This document shows, in pieces, positions 55,031-64,000 of a stretch of 64,000 nt of DNA. This DNA is from VAZQ01 sp963756715. GTDB lineage: Bacteria; Pseudomonadota; Alphaproteobacteria; Rhizobiales; Xanthobacteraceae. Positions within the stretch are counted from its first letter, which is position 1; each line of letters opens with the position of its first letter. The position numbers and the translations under genes are program-made. The DNA lies in the NCBI GenBank assembly GCA_963756715.1, contig CAVWOV010000019.1, forward strand, positions 434,001-498,000. Direction: 5' to 3'. The notes under the pieces are model-generated. The model was not told the origin of the DNA, searched no databases, and was given only the letters and a program-made list of their open reading frames with translations.

Positions 55031-56622
55031 TTATGCCCCGGCCGCGCCGCCATCGGCGCGCGGATCGTGCGCGCCCTCCAGCATCCCGTCCGGGTGCAGC
55101 ACAACGGCACCAGCGTGGCCCATGACATCCGAATAGGGCTCGGAAAGCACGTGGACATCGTGCCCGGCGGAGAGCAGGCGATCCACGAGGTTACCGTCGA
55201 GGCGGGATTCCACGCGCAGGTTGGTATGGGTTGAGCCCCAGGTCCGGCCGAGCAGCCAGCGCGGCGCGTCGATCGCACGATCGAGCTGCATCCGGTAACG
55301 GGCGTATCGTGTGAACACGGCGGCCTGGCTCTGCGGCTGGCCGTCACCGCCCATGGTGCCATACGCCATGATCCGTCCGTCGTTGAGCACAGCGATCGCC
55401 GGATTGAGCGTGTGAAACGGCAGACGGCCGGGCGCCAGCGCATTGAGCGTGCCGGGATCGAGCGAGAAGCTCGCGCCGCGGTTCTGCATCAGGATGCCGG
55501 TGCGCGGCAGCACAACGCCGGAGCCAAATTCCCAATAGAGCGACTGGATGTAGGAGACGACGAGGCCTGAGGCATCAGCGGCGCCCATCCAGACGGTGTC
55601 GCCTTCACCGTACGGCGCGGGCCAACGCGCCGCTTTCCGGCGGTCGATCTTGAGCGCCTCCGCATCGAGGAATTTGGCGTCGAGGTAACGATCGACCGGT
55701 TGCGGCAGGCGAGCGGGATCGGTGATCGCGCGGTCGCGCACGCGAAATGCCCGTTTGGTCGATTCGATGATGCCATGCACGTGATCGAAGCTCTCGGCCT
55801 CCGGGGCGCGCAGGCGATCGAACAGCGCAAGGATCATCAGTGACGCAAGCCCTTGCGTCGGCGGGGGCGCATTGAACAGCGTGCCGGCTTCGATTGCGAC
55901 CGACAGCGGCTCGGCGAGGTTGGCGTGGCAGGCCGCAAGATCGGCGCGCGTCACCGGGCTACCGGCACGATCGAGATCGGCGGCGATCTCGCGCCCGACA
56001 TCGCCGCGGTAGAAATCTTCGAGACCGGCATGCGCGAGATGATCGAGCGTCGCTGCGAGCGTCGATTGTTTGAGGGTCTGCCCGACCTCCGGCGGCTTGC
56101 CGTCAGGGCAGGAACACCGTCCGCAAAGCCCGGCACATCCTTGAGCTCGTCGAGCTTCTCGGTCGAGAGCTGCGCCTGGCTGCGGGTGACGACATAGCCT
56201 TCCGCGCAGGCGCGGATCGCGGGCGCCAGGAGTTCGGTCAGAGGAATGCGTCCGCCATGCACCTTGGCGGCTTCGAGGGCCAGCATCCAGCCCGCAACCG
56301 CGCCCGGCGCGGTGAGTGCCGCGAGCGGACCGCGCGGCGGGATCGCTTCATAGTCGCGATAGAGTTCCGGACGAGCGTTGGCGCCGGCGCGGCCCGCCGC
56401 CATCACGGCTCGCACGCGACCGGACGGCTCGCGCAGGAGCCAGAAGCCGTCGCCGCCGAGGTGGTTCATGTGCGGATAGACGGCGGCGATCATCGCCGCC
56501 ATCGCCACCATGGCTTCGACCGCGTTGCCGCCTTCCACCAGCACCGCGCGGCCCGCCTCGACGGCGGCAGCATGCGGCGCGCAAACCACGCCCTGGCGAT
56601 GTCCGGCAGTGTGGAGGTCCAT
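55031..56622 (-). pseudogene. Gamma-glutamyltransferase family protein, two insertions
   Basis: An Ntn-hydrolase of about 529 residues after correction. Large-subunit motifs are VVCAPHAAAVEAG, NHLGGDGFWLL and LTAPGAVAGW. The chain breaks near 56095-56110, where removing one G and one T gives the family motif VFLPDGKPPEVGQTL. The rest ends with the small-subunit region: GDTVWMGAADASGLVVSYIQS, where autocatalytic cleavage before Thr is expected, then RGASFSLDPG and YGTMGGDGQPQ. Relatives include acylases and peptide-linked gamma-glutamyl enzymes; the Trp after the Thr differs from the TTH of classical GGT. No signal peptide is evident, so a cytoplasmic enzyme is likely. Confidence 0.82.
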
Positions 56623-56967
56623 GGGAGAATTCGGCCGCGGTCTCGGTGCGCCGCTTCCCCGGAGCGGAGAGGATCGGCAGACGACCCTCGTATGCTATCA
56701 TCCGGCGAACACATTCAACAAAGAACCGCGGTCGACAAGGAACCGCGGTCGAGTATCTGCGGCTTCCGCATCCAGGGCGCCATAGCGCCGCTGTTTTGTC
56801 CCATCATCGCCATCGAGTCGGCCGCAGCCGTCAATTTCGGCGACGCAATCGGCAGGTCACGTTGCAGGTCACATTGATGCCGCTGAATCTCTCTACCGAG
56901 AGACCATAGATGCAACGCCTGCTGGGCGGGGAAATCCCGGCAGGCGTGCCAAGGGGGACTTCATAGG
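56623..56967. other. Divergent intergenic region with two direct repeats
   Basis: No gene is supported in these 345 bp between the gamma-glutamyltransferase and mscS-type starts. GAACCGCGGTCGA occurs at 56723-56735 and, as GAACCGCGGTCGA again, at about 56740-56753, each containing the palindrome CCGCGG. GCAGGTCACRTT occurs twice in tandem at about 56852-56875. These may be regulator binding sites for the divergent promoters. Confidence 0.45.
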
Positions 56968-58723
56968 ATGACGTTGGGATCGACAGCCCGAGCGCTGATT
57001 CTTGCTCCATTGCTGCTGGTGCTTTTTGTCGCAGACATCTGCGCGCAAACGCCAGCCCGCCCCAGCCGCCGAACCCGCCACAGCGGCGCCGAAAGCAGCG
57101 GCCCAGCCCGAGAAGGACCCGTTCGGCCGCGAGACGCCGCAAGGCATGGTGGCCGGATTGATGAGCGCGCTTGCGGCGGCGGACTACGAGCGTGCGGTTC
57201 GATTCTTCGAGTTGGAAATGGTCTCCGGCGCACGCGGTTGGACCGTCTTGTCGGGAGCCGGATTAGCGCATCGGTTTCAGCAGGTGCTCGATCGGGTTGG
57301 CAGCATCACAACGCCCGCCGAGCTGAGCAATGATCCCAATGGCGCTCTTAACGATGGCTTGGCGGAAGACGTCGAACGCTTCGGCTCGATAAAGGCTGCA
57401 GATCGCGAGGTGCCCCTGCTCGCCAAGCGGGTCAAGCGGGACGGAAAATCGCTTTGGCTGGTATCCGAAAGCACGCTGGACGAGATTCCTGAACTCGTAC
57501 GCTCGCTCAACGACGGTTCCTCGGCCCGCGCCATGATCGACCTCCTGCCACAGGGCCCGACCGTTGGCGGCGCGCCCGTACTGCACTGGATTTCGCTCTT
57601 GCTCGCAGCGTGCTTGAGCTTCGCGCTTGCCTGGCTGCTAACGAAGATGCGCGGACCAATCGAGCGGCTTGTGAGGCATGGCGGCGACGAGACAAAGCTG
57701 TCCCGGTTCGTTGCGGCGTCCACCGGACCTTTGCGATTGCTGATTGCGCTGCTGCTCTTCGGGCTCGCGACGCAAGTGCTGGGCGTCTCCGTTGTTGCCC
57801 GCTATCGCGTGCTGTTTGGCGCTCAAGTCCTGGGCTGGATCGGAGCAGCCTGGCTGTTGTGGCGGTGGGCCGATGCGGCCAGCGAGGTCATTCTCGGCCG
57901 GATGTCGCGCCGAGGTCAGCTCACGGCATATTCCGCAGTCAGCTTTCTCAATCGGGCATTCAAGGCCGTTCTGGGTGTGCTCTTTCTGGCAGCATTGCTG
58001 CGTTCGTTCGGCGTAAACGTAACCGCCGGCCTTGCCGCACTCGGCGTTGGCGGACTTGCGATTGCGCTCGGCGCGCAAAAGCTGTTCGAGAACCTGATTG
58101 GAAGCCTGACGCTGATTGCAGATCGTCCGGTACGGATCGGCGATTTCTGCCGGTTCGGGACCACGATGGGAACAATCGAGGAGATCGGCATCCGGTCAAG
58201 CCGAATCCGGACGCTGGACCGGACCGTAATGACTGTGCCGAACGGCGAATTCGCCGCCATGCATATCGAGAACTTTTCGCAGCGCGACCGGTTTTGGTTT
58301 CATCCGACACTGAACCTGCGCTACGAGACCGGCACCGATCAGATGCGGCGCATTATTCAATCATTGGATTCAATGCTTCGCGATCATCCCAAGGTGGATA
58401 CCAAATCAACCCGTGTGCGTTTCGTCGAACTCGGGGCACATTCGCTCGACGTCGAAATCTTCTGCTACGTGCATGCTTCGGATCATGCCGGCTTTCTCGA
58501 AATACAAGAGGAGCTGCTGCTCAACTGCATGGAGATCGTGGAAGCAAGCGGTACCGGCTTCGCGTTTCCTTCGCAGACGCTCTACCTCGGACGCGACGCC
58601 AGCCCTCGCAAGAGGGGCCGCGTCCGGAATACGGACGATGTCATCCGTCGCCCGCGCCGGGAAAAGCCGCTGCACAGCCAAGAGCCGATCGAGGTCAGCA
58701 TTCCGCTGGCACAGCGGCAGTAA
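56968..58723 (+). pseudogene. MscS-family mechanosensitive channel, N-terminal frameshift
   Basis: A large MscS-type channel of about 584 residues after correction. A signal peptide (MTLGSTARALILAPLLLVLFVADICAQ) starts at 56968. A periplasmic domain (about 45-195) precedes four hydrophobic helices (about 200-360). The pore-lining TM3 is VNVTAGLAALGVGGLAIALGAQKLFENLIG, the typical Gly/Ala-rich helix, followed by the beta domain (DRPVRIGDFCRF, TVMTVPNGEFA) and the cytoplasmic alpha/beta vestibule. One frame change near 57060 joins signal peptide and body; 1756 nt is one above a multiple of three. It probably gates on osmotic downshift. Confidence 0.87.
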
Positions 58724-58765
58724 AATCGCAGCCGTTGGGCTCTGCGATATCCGATGTAACCGATA

Positions 58766-58792
58766 CCGGCACCCGGCATGAGCGGGTGCCGG
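58766..58792. terminator. Stem-loop between convergent mscS-type and M3 peptidase genes
   Basis: A perfect 10-bp stem CCGGCACCCG / CGGGTGCCGG (58766-58775 and 58783-58792) with loop GCATGAG. It lies between two convergent stop codons (58723 and 58818) but has no T-tract on either strand, so termination is plausible but not certain. Confidence 0.45.
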
Positions 58793-58817
58793 CTTGCGCA
58801 AGCTGCGCATTCGGAGA

Positions 58818-60914
58818 TCAGGCCGGAGCCGGCGTATCCACCAGCCCGCGCCGCCTGAGCAGCGCGTCGGGCGTCGGCAGCCGGCCGCGGAAGGCGGTGT
58901 AAAGCTCGGCCGGATCGCGCGAGCCGCCCGACGCGTAGACATTGTCGTGCAGCTTCTTCGCGGTCGCCGGATCGAAGATGTCGCCGGTCTCCTCGAACGC
59001 CGCGAAGGCGTCAGCGTCCATCACCTCCGACCACATGTAGCTGTAATAGGCCGAGGCGTAGCCGCCGCCGGAAAAGACGTGCCCGAAATGGGTCGGCCGG
59101 TGGCGCATGACGATCTCGGCCGGCATCCCGATGCGCGCCAGCGACGCCTGCTCGAAGGCGCCGATGTCGAAGCCGTCCGCGGTCGGCTGCGAGTGAATAT
59201 CGAGATCGACCAGCGCGGAAGACACATACTCCACCGTCGTGAAGCCCTGGTTGAAGGTGCGCGCGACCAGCAGACGGCGCAACAGCTCCTCCGGCATCGG
59301 CTCGCCGGTGCGGTAGTGCACGGCGAACTGCCGCAGGATCTCGGGCCGCTGCAGCCAGTGCTCGTAGAGCTGCGAGGGCAATTCGACCCAGTCGGTCAGC
59401 ACGCTTGTCCCGGAGATCATCGGATAGGTGACATCGGAAAGAAGCCCATGCAGCGCATGGCCGAATTCGTGGAACAGCGTCCGGGCGTCGTCGAACGAGA
59501 GCAGCGTCGGCTCGCCGGCCGCCGCCTTGTTGAAGTTCATCACGTTGATGACCAGCGGCCGGATGTCGGCCTTGAGCTTCTCCTGGTCGCGGATCGTCGT
59601 CATCCAGGCGCCGCTGTGCTTCGATGGCCGGGCGAAATAGTCGCCGAAGAACAGCCCCATGTGACGGCCGTCGGCGGCCTCGCACTTCCCAGACCCGCAC
59701 GTCGTCGTGCCAGACCGGGATGCCGGTGAGTGGCTTGAAGGTCAGACCGAACAGGCGGTTGGCGGTGTGGAAGGCGGCCTCGATGATACGGTCGAGCTGG
59801 AAGTAGGGCTTGATCGCAGCCTCGTCGACGTCGTAGCGCGCCTTGCGTAGCTTCTCGGCGTAATAGCGCCAGTCCCACGGCGCGAGCGCGAAGTTGTGGC
59901 CTTCGGCCTGCACCATCGCCTGCATGGCGTCGCGGTCCGCCATGGCGCGAGCGCGCGCCGGCGCCCAGACGCGGTCGAGCAGTCCGCGCACCGCCTGCGG
60001 CGTCTTCGCCATGGCGTCGTCGAGACGGAATTCCGCAAATGTCTGATAGCCGAGGAGCCGCGCGCGCTCGATGCGCAGCTTCACCATCTCGGCGATGATC
60101 GCCTTGTTGTCGGTCGCGCCGCCGCCGTCGCCGCGCGCGATCCAGGCGCGGAACGCTTTCTCCCGCAGGTCGCGGCGCGCCGAAAATTGCAGGAACGGCT
60201 CGACGCTCGAACGCCCGAGCGTGACGACATGCTTGCCCTTGAGCCCGCGCTCCTCGGCGTCGGCGCGCAGCGCCGCACGCAGGAAGTCCGGCAGCCCGGC
60301 GAGGTCAGCTTCGGTTTCGAGGACGAGCGTGTAACCCTGCTCATCCGCCAGCACGTTCTGGCTGAAGCGTCGTGCCGAGCGTCGCCAGCCGCTCGTTGAT
60401 CGCCGCGAGTCGCGTTCTTCGCCGCAGCGTCAAGCCCAGCGCCCGAACGCTTGAACCTGACGTGGTAGCGCTCCAGCACCCGCTGCTGCTCGGACGATAG
60501 GCCGAGCCGGTCGCGCTTCTCGTGCAGCGCGTCGATCCTGCGGTACAGCGCCGCGTTCATGTAGATGCTGTCCCAATGCCGCGCGGCGAGAGGAGCGATC
60601 TCGCGCTCCAGTTCGAGGATGGCGTCATTGGTGTGCGCGCCGGCGAGCACGTGGAACACGCTCTCGACCTTGGTGAGCGCCTCCCCGCTCAATTCCAGTG
60701 CCTCGATGGTGTTGGCAAATGTCGGCTCCGCGGGAGCTGCCGCGATGGCGGCAACCTCGGCGGCGTGGGCCGCAAAAGCGTGATCGAAGGCGGGGCGAAA
60801 ATTCGCTGGCGCAATCGCGCCGAATGGCGGGACGCCGAACGGTGCGGTCCAATCCTTCAACAGCGGGTTGTTGCCGCCGTCGCTTGATGAAAGTGCCTCG
60901 GGATGCTGGGTCAT
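58818..60914 (-). pseudogene. M3 family oligopeptidase (OpdA/Dcp-like), three insertions
   Basis: A cytoplasmic zinc oligopeptidase of about 697 residues after correction. The zinc site is FHEFGHALHGLLS (HExxH), with the third ligand Glu in TTVEYVSSALVD or the following helix; FNQGFTTVEY and SEVMDADAFAAFEE are typical of the family C-terminus. The N-terminal half includes NPLLKDWTAPFGVPPF. Frame changes lie near 60425, 60370 and 59680, each explained by one extra base. It degrades short peptides, including signal peptide fragments, in relatives. M at 60914 with TGAGG upstream is the preferred start. It is divergent from the TctC-like gene. Confidence 0.87.
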
Positions 60915-61156
60915 GAGCCTCATATGGGGTCGCGGTTGCCGACCTGCACCCTAGAACAATCGCGCACACAAAGCATGCCGCTCGTCGTTAGCCCGCATCC
61001 CAGCCGAATTGCGCGACGCATTCGGCGCGGCGATCGGTCACCTTGTTGAGACCAAGCGCAATGTCTTGGGTGGGGCGGATGACAACCGTATTCCGGCTTA
61101 GACAAAGCGAAGAACCAGCGACTAGGCTTCAACAAAACACTCCTGGGGAGGCTTGC

Positions 61157-62149
61157 ATGAACACTCTTCGCCTGACGCGGTTCGCATTTCTTTTCTTACT
61201 CGCTCTGCTGCTGTCGACCGCCTCAACCCACAGCCTGGCGCAAAGCGGTCCGATACGCTTTCTCGTCGGTTTAGCCGCCGGCGGCGCGGTCGATCCCTAC
61301 GCGCGGGTGATCGCCGACCAGATGTCGAAAATCCTCGGCCAAACCATCATCGTGGAAAATAAGCCGGGCGCCGGCGGCAACATCTCGGCGCAATATATGA
61401 TCGAGCAGCCCGCGAACGGCGCGCTGATCTGGGTCAGCACCATGGCGCTGACCGAGATCAATCCGTTCGTCTATTCCAACCTGCATTGGTCGATCGACCA
61501 GTTCACGCCGATCATCAAGGGCGTTCAGGCGCCATTGGTATTCGTCGCCCATCCCAGCGTTCCGGCGACCAATCTCAAGGAGTTCATTGCCTGGGCCAAA
61601 GCCAATCGCGGCAAGCTCAGTTATTCGTCCTATACGGCCGGTACGCCCTCGCACTTTCTCGGCTTCCAACTCAACGAGAAGTACGACCTCGACCTCACTC
61701 ATGTTCCCTACCGCGGCTCCGGCCTGCAGGTGAACGGCTTGATCGCCGGTCACTCGCTGTTCGGGTTCGCCCAGGTCAACAACTCGGCGCCGCAGGTCGC
61801 CGCCGGCAAGCTCAAGGCCTTCGGCATCACCAGCGCCGAGCGCTGGCCCAGCATGAAAGACGTGCCGACGTTCGCCGAACTCGGCCTTCCCGAATTCACC
61901 ACGCGCGTGTGGTTCGGCCTGCTGGTCAAGGCCGGCACCCCGCCCGACGTCGTGGCCCGACTGACCGCCGCCGCGAAGGCCGCCCACGAGGATCCCGAGG
62001 TTCGAAGGAAGCTTGAACTCCAGGGATACGAGGTCACCGGCGAAACCGGACCGCAGCTTATGACAAACATCAAGGAGCAGCAGGCGCGCTGGCAACGGCT
62101 GGTCAAGGCCGCAGGCTTTTCCTCCGAAGATCGAGGCAGCACGAAGTGA
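61157..62149 (+). CDS. Tripartite tricarboxylate transporter substrate-binding protein (Bug/TctC family)
   Basis: A periplasmic binding protein of 330 residues. The start at 61157 follows GGGGAGG; an open frame from 61043 is not needed. A signal peptide (FAFLFLLALLLSTASTHSLAQ) is followed by IRFLVGLAAGGAVDPYAR, VVENKPGAGGN-like VENKPGAGGNISAQYM, and YSSYTAGTPSHFLG plus VPYRGSG, the Bug ligand loops. It binds a carboxylate or similar small molecule. No TctA/TctB permease genes are nearby, so it is an orphan binding protein, as is common in this family. Divergent from the M3 peptidase and convergent with the oxalate decarboxylase. Confidence 0.9.
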   Translation: MNTLRLTRFAFLFLLALLLSTASTHSLAQSGPIRFLVGLAAGGAVDPYARVIADQMSKILGQTIIVENKPGAGGNISAQYMIEQPANGALIWVSTMALTEINPFVYSNLHWSIDQFTPIIKGVQAPLVFVAHPSVPATNLKEFIAWAKANRGKLSYSSYTAGTPSHFLGFQLNEKYDLDLTHVPYRGSGLQVNGLIAGHSLFGFAQVNNSAPQVAAGKLKAFGITSAERWPSMKDVPTFAELGLPEFTTRVWFGLLVKAGTPPDVVARLTAAAKAAHEDPEVRRKLELQGYEVTGETGPQLMTNIKEQQARWQRLVKAAGFSSEDRGSTK

Positions 62150-62167
62150 AGCTTGCACGGAGGCAGC

Positions 62168-63326
62168 TTACGTCGGCATGAAGCGCTCGCGGGTCGGGAA
62201 GTTCGCGAACGTCGCTTCCGGCACCTTGAAATTGGTGGCGAGCAGAAGGTGCGGGTTGGCCGCCACCCAGGCGCTGAGCGAGATCAATTCGTAGTTGCCG
62301 TTGTTGAGCACGATCAGCAATTCGAGCTCATCGGTGCCGGCGTTCTCGATGTAGTGGCCGTAGCCCTGCGGCACGTAGCCGACGTCGCCCGCGCTCATGT
62401 CTTCGGTGCGGGCGCGGCCGTTCGATCCGAACACACGCAGCCGGGCGCGCCCCGAAATGTAGTACTGCCATTCGTCGGCATTAGGGTGCCAATGCATCTC
62501 ACGCAGGCTGCCCGGCTTGATGCGCATCACCGCGCCGGTCATCGTGGTCGAGATCGGGAACTCGCGCTGCGACACCAGGCGGTTGCTGCCGCCGGGATAT
62601 TCGTCGGGCCGCTGCGCCAGCAGCCGGTAACGATGCGTGAGCACGCTGCTGTTCAGCGAGCCCGGCGCAGGATCGGCCGGCAGCGGCGGCGGCACCGGTC
62701 CCTTGGCGATATAGACCTCGCTCTTGGGGAAGTTGGCGAAGGTCGCCGCCGGCACGCCGAACTCCTTCTGCAGCACCTCGGGCGAGCGTGTGCCCGATCC
62801 AGTCGGTGATGCTGAAGGTGCCGAACTCGGAGAAATAGCCGTTGTCGAACACCAGCACGAACAGGCAGTCCTCGCGGCCGATGCTCTGGATCGAGTGGCC
62901 GTGACCGCGCGGGAAGTACCAGACGTCACCCGGGCCGAAATCGACGATCTCGGAATGGCCCGTCGGATCGATGGTCGTGACCCGGCACTGGCCCTTGATC
63001 ATATAGGCCCATTCGGCCGCATTGGCGTGCCAGTGCAGCTCGCGCAGACCGCCCGGCGCCAGGCCCATCAAGACACCGGCGAGCTTTTCCGAGACCGGAA
63101 AGTCGACCACCGTCGCCTCTTTCGCCCAGCCGCCGTCCCAGGTCTTGGCAGCCTTGGTACCGAGCGGGAAGCGGAACGAGGGCAGTTCCTTGCCGGCCAG
63201 CACCGGCGGCGTCGGACCGAACGGCGGCTGCCCGTCGGCGTTCGCGTCCGACGCGGCGGCAGCCGCCACCATGCCGCCAACGGCGGCAGCGCCGCCCAGC
63301 ACGTATCGCCGTGAGATATTCGACAT
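62168..63326 (-). pseudogene. Bicupin oxalate decarboxylase, Tat-exported, single frameshift
   Basis: A bicupin of about 385 residues after correction, predicted to convert oxalate to formate and CO2 with manganese. The N-terminus MSNISRRYVLGG has a twin-arginine motif and hydrophobic region, so it is exported folded. Cupin 1 has metal ligands in ELHWHANAAEW (His98, His100, Glu105) and GHGHS (His144). Cupin 2 repeats this in EMHWHPNADEW and GYGHY. The lid loop reads SEFGT, keeping the catalytic Glu (Glu167) of the SENST loop of Bacillus OxdC. The frame breaks near 62795; one extra C gives 1159 nt instead of 1158. Confidence 0.88.
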
Positions 63327-63501
63327 GGCGGAGCTCCATTGTCCGGGCGCAGCCGACGCGCCAAGGGCGTTGGAAAGGGCTTCGGAATCATGCCGGATTC
63401 GCGAATGATTCAAAAGCACATTGCTTGCATGACGGCTGAGGAAGCTTTAACGCCGACGTTGCTTTTTACCCGAGGTCAAACCGGCAACAACGGAGAAACG
63501 T

Positions 63502-63978
63502 ATGTCCATCATCACGCTCGACCAGGCCGACCGGCTGATCGACGCCATCCTCAAGCGCGGCGCCGAGCAGCAGCTTCGCCCGCTCGCCGTGATCGTGGTC
63601 GAGCCCGGCTGCAAGGTGAAAGCGTTCAAGAAGGAGGACGGCGCTTCGATGATCCGGTTCGAGATGACCTTCGGCAAATGCTATGCGGCGCTGGCGCTCG
63701 GGCGCTCGTCGAAGCTCATCAAGGTCCGCCGCGCCGAGAAGCCAGCCTTCATGGACTACCTCGACAATGCCAGCGGCCATCAGATCTTCGACGAGGGCGG
63801 CGGCCAGTTGATCCGCAACGACGAGGGCGAGATCATCGGCGCCGTCGGCGTGACCGGCGACACCGAGGAGATGGACGACGTGCTGGCCCTCTACGGCATC
63901 CGCGCCGTCGGCCTGAAAACCGACGAGGACCTCGCCAGTCTCGGCCGCCGCAGCAGCGTGCGGCTGACCAACACGTAG
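63502..63978 (+). CDS. GlcG/HbpS family protein (DUF336)
   Basis: A 158-residue protein of the heme-degrading/GlcG-HbpS-like family. The N-terminal helix ITLDQADRLIDAILKRGAEQ, the LRPLAVIVVEPGCKVKAFKKEDGAS strand pair and the FGKCYAALALGRSSKL helix match the fold. The C-terminal half has the diagnostic GGGQLIRNDEGEIIGAVGVTGDTEEMDD. There is no signal peptide. Members bind heme or act as small enzymes of unclear role; here function is open. It is divergent from the oxalate decarboxylase gene and may be followed by further genes outside the window. Confidence 0.82.
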   Translation: MSIITLDQADRLIDAILKRGAEQQLRPLAVIVVEPGCKVKAFKKEDGASMIRFEMTFGKCYAALALGRSSKLIKVRRAEKPAFMDYLDNASGHQIFDEGGGQLIRNDEGEIIGAVGVTGDTEEMDDVLALYGIRAVGLKTDEDLASLGRRSSVRLTNT

Positions 63979-64000
63979 CCGGCTACGGCAAGGCGACAGG

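Overview
The window is a high-GC, densely coding bacterial chromosome segment. The gene set (an Hsp20 gene behind a ROSE-type RNA thermometer, an Omp25/31-like beta-barrel gene, a DUF459 protein, a single-chain indolepyruvate oxidoreductase, a Bug/TctC binding protein, and intergenic palindromes of the Bradyrhizobium type) points to an alphaproteobacterium of the order Hyphomicrobiales, probably near Nitrobacteraceae/Xanthobacteraceae. That placement is inference from gene content; no rRNA or tRNA gene was found.

Layout. 0-6.1 kb: HisN-type phosphatase, lysophospholipase-like hydrolase, Hsp20, a secreted PepSY-like protein, threonine aldolase, a broken glutathione S-transferase and a DoxX protein. 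6.6-12.9 kb: gltB and gltD, separated by a large palindromic repeat. 12.9-26.5 kb: envelope and housekeeping genes (DUF459 protein, lytic transglycosylase, galU, two outer-membrane beta-barrels, kpsF, an SPFH/NfeD pair, hemH, 5'-nucleotidase), with a candidate small RNA after kpsF. 26.6-40.1 kb: a low-GC membrane protein, then one long minus-strand block holding a complete branched-chain-type ABC transporter (livGHMKF) between two acyl/aryl-CoA ligases, headed by a single-chain indolepyruvate ferredoxin oxidoreductase. This reads as import, CoA activation and oxidative decarboxylation of aromatic or branched carboxylic acids. 40.4-45.3 kb: GH114-like protein, MATE and DHA2 exporters, transglutaminase-like protein. 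45.5-51.3 kb: a divergent locus with TRAP permeases, SDR and acyl-CoA dehydrogenase on one strand and a cobalt-type nitrile hydratase (alpha, beta, accessory protein) on the other. 51.4-64 kb: diguanylate cyclase, NicO-family Ni/Co transporter with DUF1007 partner, gamma-glutamyltransferase, MscS channel, M3 peptidase, TctC-like binding protein, exported bicupin oxalate decarboxylase and a GlcG/HbpS-like protein.

About sixteen genes are split by frameshifts. In nearly all of them one or a few single-base insertions (often an extra G or C in a short run) explain the break, and the gene length modulo three equals the number of insertions deduced. Conserved residues survive on both sides. These genes are therefore probably intact in the organism and broken in the consensus sequence; they are listed as pseudogene with the reconstructed product named.
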